A stretch of DNA of 5,961 bases from Paracoccaceae bacterium (lineage in GTDB: Bacteria; Pseudomonadota; Alphaproteobacteria; Rhodobacterales; Rhodobacteraceae), in NCBI GenBank assembly GCA_020852535.1, contig JADZAO010000119.1, forward strand, positions 1-5,961, read 5' to 3'. Positions 1 to 4,302 of this stretch are shown here, piece after piece; positions within the stretch are counted from its first letter, which is position 1; every line of letters starts with the position of its first letter. The notes beneath the pieces are model-generated. The model did not search any database. It was not told the DNA's origin and worked only from the letters and a program-made list of their open reading frames with translations. The position numbers were made by a program, and so were the translations under genes.

Positions 1-244
1 CTTTTCACAAAGCGGGTCAATATATGGTTCAACCTTAATTCCTTTGCGTATGCTGTCTGTATTAGATGTGCATTACACTTTTTTCATCGGCATCCCGTTT
101 CAGAGGGATAAAATCAATAATTTACGCGCAAATATTCTTGATTTTTGCAATTTCAGTGCTCATATCATCCTTGCGACGTTAACTCTACTCGACTTCTGTC
201 TACCGGTTTACCGGCGCCAGCATCGACCAAGCTGACGGAGCCAG
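1..244. other. AT-rich intergenic region upstream of the cold-shock gene
   Basis: No convincing gene is visible here. Plus frame 2 stays open from the left edge to a TGA at 233-235, but its only usable start is a TTG at 44 with no Shine-Dalgarno sequence, and the translation resembles no family I know. Plus frame 1 is open from the edge to a TAA at 109-111 and could at most be the tail of a gene lying further left. On the minus strand a 13-codon ORF (163-122) starts behind AAGGAT. The stretch must contain the promoter of the downstream cold-shock gene, but no good -35/-10 pair stands out: TTGATT (138-143) with TATCAT (163-168) is spaced 19 bp and is weak. TACCGG occurs twice, at 201-206 and 209-214. 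Confidence 0.6.
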
Positions 245-266
245 GCCGCCGCACAGTGCGGGCGGC
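245..266 (+). promoter_or_regulatory. GC-rich stem-loop in the 5' leader of the cold-shock gene
   Basis: GCCGCC (245-250) pairs with GGCGGC (261-266). The stem continues as GCA/TGC (251-253 with 257-259), with G260 bulged and a three-base loop CAG. The structure ends 10 bases before the AGGAGA Shine-Dalgarno sequence (277-282) of the cold-shock gene, so it almost certainly lies in its untranslated leader. Leader structure is a recognised means of controlling cold-shock genes in other bacteria. That it regulates this gene is inference, and a passive mRNA-stabilising role is equally possible. Confidence 0.5.
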
Positions 267-289
267 GTTCTTCGACAGGAGACTTCACG

Positions 290-496
290 ATGGCCAAGGG
301 CACCGTGAAATGGTTCAATGAAACCAAAGGCTACGGCTTCATCGCCCCCGAAGGTGGCAAGAAAGACATATTCGTCCACATCACCGCGCTTGAGCGCGCC
401 GGTCTGCGCAGCCTCCAAGATGGTCAGGCCGTAACCTTCGACATCGAAGCCGGTCGTGACGGTCGCGAATCGGCGACGAACCTCTCGCTCGCCTAA
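290..496 (+). CDS. Cold-shock domain protein (CspA family)
   Basis: This encodes a 68-residue, single-domain cold-shock protein: a five-stranded OB-fold that binds single-stranded RNA and DNA in the cytoplasm and is generally regarded as an RNA chaperone. The family signature is intact: N-terminal GTVKWFN at residues 4-10, the RNP1 motif KGYGFI at 13-18, and the RNP2 motif DIFVHI at 26-31, with the aromatic side chains (W8, F9, Y15, F17, F28) and H30 that stack on bases. Length is normal for the family. The ATG is well supported by AGGAGA at 277-282, eight bases upstream of the start when counted from AGGAG. The gene appears to be monocistronic, with a hairpin in its leader and a strong stem-loop 20 bases after its TAA stop. 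Alphaproteobacteria usually carry several csp paralogues, so I give no numbered symbol. Whether this copy is cold-induced cannot be told from the sequence. Confidence 0.96.
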   Translation: MAKGTVKWFNETKGYGFIAPEGGKKDIFVHITALERAGLRSLQDGQAVTFDIEAGRDGRESATNLSLA

Positions 497-515
497 TTTT
501 GTTAACGCACAGATT

Positions 516-549
516 GTAAGGGGCGCGACCAAAAGGTCGCGCCCCTTAC
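516..549 (+). terminator. Terminator-like perfect stem-loop after the cold-shock gene
   Basis: GTAAGGGGCGCGACC (516-530) and its exact reverse complement (535-549) flank an AAAA loop, giving a 15-bp perfect stem that begins 20 bases after the cold-shock stop codon. The position and stability fit an intrinsic terminator or 3'-end-protecting hairpin. The usual run of T after the stem is missing: the sequence continues CCTTCCTG, and on the other strand the bases following the stem are AATCTGTGCG. Termination may therefore be partial, or the stem may mainly block 3'-exonucleases. Confidence 0.7.
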
Positions 550-711
550 CCTTCCTGTAGCCAGAACACGAGCTTCAAAAGGTCCGGCACACCACGCTGA
601 GCCCCATAAATCGACTATTTTATCTTGATCAACGCTGCGGCATAGGAATTCATCCGCGCGACAAATTTCATTTATCCAAATGATATTAAAATACTTATCA
701 ATCAATGACCG

Positions 712-739
712 GCGGGGCATTTACAACCACATGTCCCGC
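712..739. repeat. Inverted repeat / hairpin in the csp-trpS intergenic region
   Basis: GCGGGGCAT (712-720) can pair with ATGTCCCGC (731-739) across a 10-base loop, giving nine pairs of which one is a G-T wobble. There is no T run on either side, so it is not a classic terminator. It could belong to the 3' region of a trpS transcript or be an operator, but no function can be assigned. Confidence 0.4.
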
Positions 740-760
740 GCCTTCGATCACGGGCTCACA

Positions 761-849
761 CCGGCCAGACCGACATCCAACCCGCCCCCAGCCCTTATTT
801 ACTAGGCTCCGACATAAGTGGTGCCTGCCCGCGCTACTCCGGCCAGACC
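761..849. repeat. 11-bp direct repeat CCGGCCAGACC, two copies 78 bp apart
   Basis: Exact copies lie at 761-771 and 839-849. Both are soon followed by TCCAAC (776-781 region in the first copy, 850-855 in the second). The start-to-start distance of 78 bp is a multiple of three, so in the open frame spanning 709-960 the two copies translate as TGQT and SGQT. This may be chance, or the trace of a decayed repeat. Confidence 0.35.
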
Positions 850-966
850 TCCAACGAAGCTAAGGTCTACAGGGCGCAGAAAATCAACACAGTATTTAAC
901 AAGGATTGCATGATATCCCAAACAGAACGAACGCAATCGTCGACCCGTTTGATCATGCCATAGTCT

Positions 967-1995
967 TCAGCGACGGCGCGAGCGGATCATGCCTATGATA
1001 TCATAAACTTGATCCATAATAGGCCGCGCCAGTGCATCGGCGCGATCGGCCCCTTCACCAAGGATGCGATCAATCTCGGCCTGATCCTGCATCAATCGCT
1101 TCATCTCCAGCGTAATCGGTTCAAGCGTGGCCACCGCCAGATCAGCCAGCGCAGACTTAAAAGTGCCAAATTGCGCACCCGCGTAATCCTTGATCACCCG
1201 CTCTGCCGTCTGGCCCGCAAGAGCAGCGTAGATATTCACAAGATTCTTCGCCTCTAGCCGATCTTTTAATGCATTAAGGTTGTCCGGCAATGGTTCAGGA
1301 TCCGTCTTAGCCTTGCGGATTTTCTTAGCAATGGTGTCAGGATCATCTGTGAGGTTAATGCGCGATTGGTCGGAGGGGTCGGATTTCGACATCTTCTTAG
1401 TGCCGTCCCGAAGCGACATCACGCGTGTGGCCACACCTTCAATCACGGGTTCCACCACAGGGAAGAACTCGACCCCATAGTCGTTATTAAACTTAATCGC
1501 AATATCGCGACAGAGTTCGAGGTGCTGCTTCTGATCGTCACCCACTGGAACATGCGTGGACTTATAGGCCAGAATGTCGGCTGCCATCAGCGATGGATAG
1601 GCAAAAAGGCCCAGCGAGACATTTTCAGAATTCTTGCCCGCTTTATCCTTGAACTGGGTCATACGTGACATCCAGCCCATTCTGACGATGCAGTTGAATA
1701 TCCAGCCAAGCTCAACATGGGCAGTAACTTGAGACTGGTTGAACAGGATCGATCTCTTGGGGTCGATACCTGCAGCGATAAAGGCCGCGGCGCCCTCACG
1801 CGTTTGCTGGCGCAGTTTTTCGGGGTCTTGCCAGACGGTAATTGCATGCATATCGACCATACAGTAGATTGTCTCAATGCCCTCTTCCTGTTTTTCCACA
1901 AAACGCTTCAGCGCACCAAGATAGTTACCCAGCGTCAGTCCACCCGAAGGTTGGATGCCCGAAAAGATGCGAGTCGGGAATGAACCTGCGGACAT
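967..1995 (-). CDS. trpS: Tryptophanyl-tRNA synthetase
   Basis: This cytoplasmic class I aminoacyl-tRNA synthetase activates L-tryptophan with ATP and loads it on tRNA-Trp. The 342-residue product begins, as is typical for the family, with RIFSGIQPSGGLTLGNYLG at residues 9-27; TLGN (21-24) is the HIGH-motif equivalent. Further markers are GDDQ with a following H (152-158) in the tryptophan/ATP pocket region and a perfect KMSKS loop (201-205). Length is normal and the frame is intact, ending in an arginine-rich tail. I choose the ATG at 1995 because GAGG lies eight bases upstream (2007-2004) and homology begins directly after it. The same frame could be extended to a TTG at 2058, adding 21 residues (TPCASRDKRK...) that do not look like TrpS and have no ribosome-binding site. 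The gene is divergent from the rhomboid-family gene and lies 765 bp downstream of murJ on the same strand. Confidence 0.97.
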   Translation of the reverse strand: MSAGSFPTRIFSGIQPSGGLTLGNYLGALKRFVEKQEEGIETIYCMVDMHAITVWQDPEKLRQQTREGAAAFIAAGIDPKRSILFNQSQVTAHVELGWIFNCIVRMGWMSRMTQFKDKAGKNSENVSLGLFAYPSLMAADILAYKSTHVPVGDDQKQHLELCRDIAIKFNNDYGVEFFPVVEPVIEGVATRVMSLRDGTKKMSKSDPSDQSRINLTDDPDTIAKKIRKAKTDPEPLPDNLNALKDRLEAKNLVNIYAALAGQTAERVIKDYAGAQFGTFKSALADLAVATLEPITLEMKRLMQDQAEIDRILGEGADRADALARPIMDQVYDIIGMIRSRRR

Positions 1996-2000
1996 GTGAA

Positions 2001-2048
2001 GTGCCTCATCTGGAAACTCTACGACTTTCCGCTTATCTCTGGAGGCAC
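2001..2048 (-). promoter_or_regulatory. Inverted repeat in the trpS leader that can sequester its Shine-Dalgarno sequence
   Basis: Read on the trpS strand, GTGCCTC (2048-2042) is the exact complement of GAGGCAC (2007-2001), which contains the trpS Shine-Dalgarno GAGG (2007-2004). Inside it, GGAAA (2030-2026) and TTTCC (2016-2012) form a second short stem with a nine-base loop. If a transcript starts upstream of 2048, the ribosome-binding site can be paired. The same dyad could instead act on DNA as an operator in this divergent intergenic region. A loose promoter candidate on the minus strand (TTGACG at 2058-2053, GATAAG at 2037-2032, 15-bp spacer) would start transcription inside the dyad and leave out the first arm. 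Confidence 0.45.
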
Positions 2049-2086
2049 AAGGCGTCAATCAAAGGCGCAAAAGGACAAGGCCGATA

Positions 2087-2770
2087 ATGGACGACCGCAA
2101 TACCACGCCACTAAACCCGCTTCCGCCTATTGTATGGGTATTAGCACTACCAATTATCGCTATGGAGATGGTACTTGGCCTCGGTTCCAGCGGCCTTGCG
2201 GGCGGAATGGAGGGAGCAAATTGGCGCTTACAGGCGATTGAGCGCTTCGCCTTTTCACCCGACCTGATACGGATGATGATCGAGCACAACGAATACTCGT
2301 GGGAGCATCTGATACGACTAGTAAGCTATCCACTGGTTCACGCAACCACGACTCATTCTATCTTTGCGCTGACAATCTTACTCGCACTGGGAAAGATGAC
2401 TGGCGAGATTTTTCGCTGGTGGGCAGTAGTGTTGGTATTCTTCAGTGCTGCCCTCGCGGGCGCACTAGCATTTAGTGCAGTACCTTGGACTCATACACCG
2501 CTAATGGGGGCCTATCCGCCGGTTTACGGTTTAATAGGAAGCTTCACATTTTTGATGTGGTTTGGATTGGCCGCAGCAGGAGAAAACCGTTACCACGCCT
2601 TTTCAATGATCGGCTTTTTGCTTGGTGTGCAGCTTCTGTTTGAGGTGCTATTTGGCGGTAGATCAGAATGGATTGCCGATCTAGCGGGATTTACGGTCGG
2701 CTTCACACTATCCTTCGTGGTCAGTCCAAGTGGTTGGGCCAAGATAATCGCGATAATCCGTCAACGCTGA
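2087..2770 (+). CDS. Rhomboid-fold membrane protein, predicted catalytically inactive
   Basis: This 227-residue integral inner-membrane protein has six hydrophobic segments, at about residues 13-33, 88-103, 110-131, 145-163, 169-188 and 194-213, the bacterial rhomboid core. Landmarks of the family are present: the HxxxxH pair H85/H90 in VHATTTH before helix 2, the VYGLIGSF helix start at 146-153, and a GxxxG pair (G201, G205) in the last helix. The catalytic dyad is not. The usual GASG serine motif reads GAYP at 141-144 (Tyr143 for Ser), and the last-helix AH reads AD at 197-198 (Asp198 for His). The asparagine of HxxxxHxxxN is also Ala94. It is therefore likely a pseudoprotease that binds rather than cuts membrane proteins; this role is inferred and no partner is evident. 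The ATG is preceded by AAGG at 2077-2080. The stop lies 10 bp inside the convergent murJ. Automatic annotation would probably call it a rhomboid serine protease. Confidence 0.85.
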   Translation: MDDRNTTPLNPLPPIVWVLALPIIAMEMVLGLGSSGLAGGMEGANWRLQAIERFAFSPDLIRMMIEHNEYSWEHLIRLVSYPLVHATTTHSIFALTILLALGKMTGEIFRWWAVVLVFFSAALAGALAFSAVPWTHTPLMGAYPPVYGLIGSFTFLMWFGLAAAGENRYHAFSMIGFLLGVQLLFEVLFGGRSEWIADLAGFTVGFTLSFVVSPSGWAKIIAIIRQR

Positions 2771-4302
2771 CGGCGCAGCAATTCCAAGTCCGACAGGCGG
2801 AAGGCTCCAAGGGCAAAGCCCGCCAAACCATAAGTTGCCATACCCGCTACGATAACACCTGCAAGAGCGGCATAACGCCAGCCATGCAGCGTCATCGCAT
2901 CAGCAAACAGCATATCACCCACCCAGAGAACACCGCCCATCACGAGAGACGCACCGATAATGCGAAACAGGCGCTGGCGCATTCGAACGTCAAAATGTGC
3001 TTCTGGCCCCATCGACTGCGCCCCACGCCAAAGTTGCCAGACCATGACCCAGCCCGCCAGCGTGGTAGCAAGAGCTGCGGCAACAAAACCTATCAGCGGC
3101 ATCAAGACGACTGCGATAACCACGTTCACGAGCATCGACACGAGGGCATAATTAAAGGGCGCACAGGTATTCTCACGAGCGTAGTAAAGTGGCTGGAATA
3201 CCTTTTGCAGCACAAAAGCGGGCAAGCCCACACCATAAATTGCCAGCGCAAGCGCGGTCATTCGAGCATCCTCAGCTCCGAAAGCACCACGCTGGTAAAG
3301 TACAGTTGTCAAGGGAATCGCCATAACGACTAGCGCCACGGCAGCAGGGATCGTCAAAAGTAAAGCGAATTCCGCGCCACGGTTAAAACTAGCACGCCCG
3401 CCCTCGACATCGCCCGCCCGCAAGCGGCGCGACAGGTCGGGCAGCAACACGGTACCGATAGCAATGCCCACCACGCCGAGCGGCAATTGATAAAGCCTAT
3501 CAGCATAGACCAACCACGACACTGCACCTTCGGTGTAACTGGCCACCTGACGGCCCACGAGGAGGTTTATCTGCACAACGCCCCCCGCCAACACGGCAGG
3601 CGCTGCAATTGCAGTAAGTCGCTTCAACTCGGGCGTCATCTTCGGCCAACTCGGGTGGAAACGAAACCCAATTCGATGCGCGGCAACCCATGTGAAAGCT
3701 AGCTGCGCGATGCCGGTTATCGGCACCGTCCATGCCAGCGTAAGACCCATGCCCCACCCTGCCCAAGACGCAATCAGCATAGCAATAATGAAAATGAAGT
3801 TCATCAGCACCGGCACAAAGCCTGCCTCGGTGAAATGGCTGTAGGCGTTCAACACGCCCGAAAGAAGCGCAACGAGAGAAATAAATAGAATATAGGAAAA
3901 GCAGATTTGCCCAAAGGTCACCGCCATATCGAACCGCGCATCTCCCGCAAAACCGGATGCCATCGCCCAGACCAGCCAAGGCATCGCCAACGTGCCGATG
4001 ACAGAAAATATAATCAAGATAACGGCCAAACCATTAAAGACGTCGCTAACAAAACCTTTGGCACCCTCACCCGCTTCAAGCTTTTTGGAAAACATCGGCA
4101 CGAAGGCCATGTTGAACGCACCCTCGGCGAAGAAGCGGCGGAACATGTTTGGAAGCGAGAAGGCAACGTTGAAGGCATCGGCAACTGGCCCCGCGCCTAA
4201 ATAGGCCGCCATCATCACATCACGAGCAAAGCCCGCACCGCGCGACAACAGCGTCCACCCACCCACAGTCAGGATAGAACGGATCAAACGGATCGGTTGC
4301 AT
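2761..4302 (-). CDS. murJ: Lipid II flippase MurJ (MviN)
   Basis: MurJ moves the peptidoglycan precursor lipid II from the inner to the outer face of the cytoplasmic membrane and belongs to the MOP transporter superfamily. The product is 513 residues, almost the size of the E. coli protein, and is hydrophobic throughout, consistent with 14 membrane helices. Family features at the N-terminus are SRGAGFARD (20-28), ADAF (41-44) and LPNMFRRFFAEGAF (50-63). R21, R27, D42 and R55 match, by motif alignment, charged residues essential in E. coli MurJ (R18, R24, D39, R52). A later motif YADRL (266-270) supplies R269, equivalent to E. coli R270. The position of E. coli E273 is Q272 here. The ATG overlaps the last base of the glnD stop codon (TAATG), and no good Shine-Dalgarno sequence sits at normal distance, so translation probably depends on ribosomes finishing glnD. 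Its 3' end overlaps the convergent rhomboid-family gene by 10 bp. Confidence 0.96.
   Translation of the reverse strand: MQPIRLIRSILTVGGWTLLSRGAGFARDVMMAAYLGAGPVADAFNVAFSLPNMFRRFFAEGAFNMAFVPMFSKKLEAGEGAKGFVSDVFNGLAVILIIFSVIGTLAMPWLVWAMASGFAGDARFDMAVTFGQICFSYILFISLVALLSGVLNAYSHFTEAGFVPVLMNFIFIIAMLIASWAGWGMGLTLAWTVPITGIAQLAFTWVAAHRIGFRFHPSWPKMTPELKRLTAIAAPAVLAGGVVQINLLVGRQVASYTEGAVSWLVYADRLYQLPLGVVGIAIGTVLLPDLSRRLRAGDVEGGRASFNRGAEFALLLTIPAAVALVVMAIPLTTVLYQRGAFGAEDARMTALALAIYGVGLPAFVLQKVFQPLYYARENTCAPFNYALVSMLVNVVIAVVLMPLIGFVAAALATTLAGWVMVWQLWRGAQSMGPEAHFDVRMRQRLFRIIGASLVMGGVLWVGDMLFADAMTLHGWRYAALAGVIVAGMATYGLAGFALGAFRLSDLELLRRQR

Larger units (their letters stand above)
550..966. other. Intergenic region between the cold-shock gene and trpS with no supported gene
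   Basis: This 417-base stretch separates the cold-shock gene from the 3' end of trpS. I see no tRNA, no convincing coding region and no insertion-sequence ends. It contains a 9-bp hairpin (712-739), an 11-bp direct repeat CCGGCCAGACC (761-771 and 839-849), and a plus-strand frame open from 709 to a TAG at 961-963. That frame has no ATG, GTG or TTG before 910, so it cannot be a conventional gene as it stands. The ATG at 910 would give a 17-residue peptide behind AAGG (901-904), which is too short to support. Downstream of trpS on the minus strand there is no strong terminator; GATTGC/GCAATC arms (904-909, 933-938) with a 23-base loop are the best candidate and are weak. Confidence 0.6.

Noticed and set aside
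44..235. 63-codon plus-strand frame upstream of csp
   Set aside because: It has a TTG start without a Shine-Dalgarno sequence, and no recognisable domain; AT-rich composition favours a chance frame.
200..532. 110-codon minus-strand frame over the cold-shock gene
   Set aside because: It is the antisense of a clearly real csp gene, runs through the downstream stem-loop and resembles no protein.
502..720. 72-codon minus-strand ORF beginning at an ATG at 720
   Set aside because: There is no ribosome-binding site, it reads through the 516-549 hairpin, and its composition is unconvincing.
904..938. GATTGC/GCAATC stem as a trpS terminator
   Set aside because: The stem is only six pairs with a 23-base loop, and what follows on the trpS strand is CTTGTTAAATA rather than a U run; too weak to call.
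994..1005. 12-bp perfect palindrome TATGATATCATA
   Set aside because: It lies inside the trpS coding region (Tyr-Asp-Ile-Ile-Gly near the C-terminus) and is explained by codon content; it has no context as an operator.
1996..2058. N-terminal extension of TrpS from a TTG at 2058
   Set aside because: The extra 21 residues are unlike TrpS and no ribosome-binding site precedes the TTG. The ATG at 1995 has GAGG at ideal spacing and directly precedes the conserved region.
2668..3333. 221-codon plus-strand frame opposite murJ
   Set aside because: It is a shadow of murJ and of the rhomboid-family gene end; the translation is rich in H, R, Q and T without family features.
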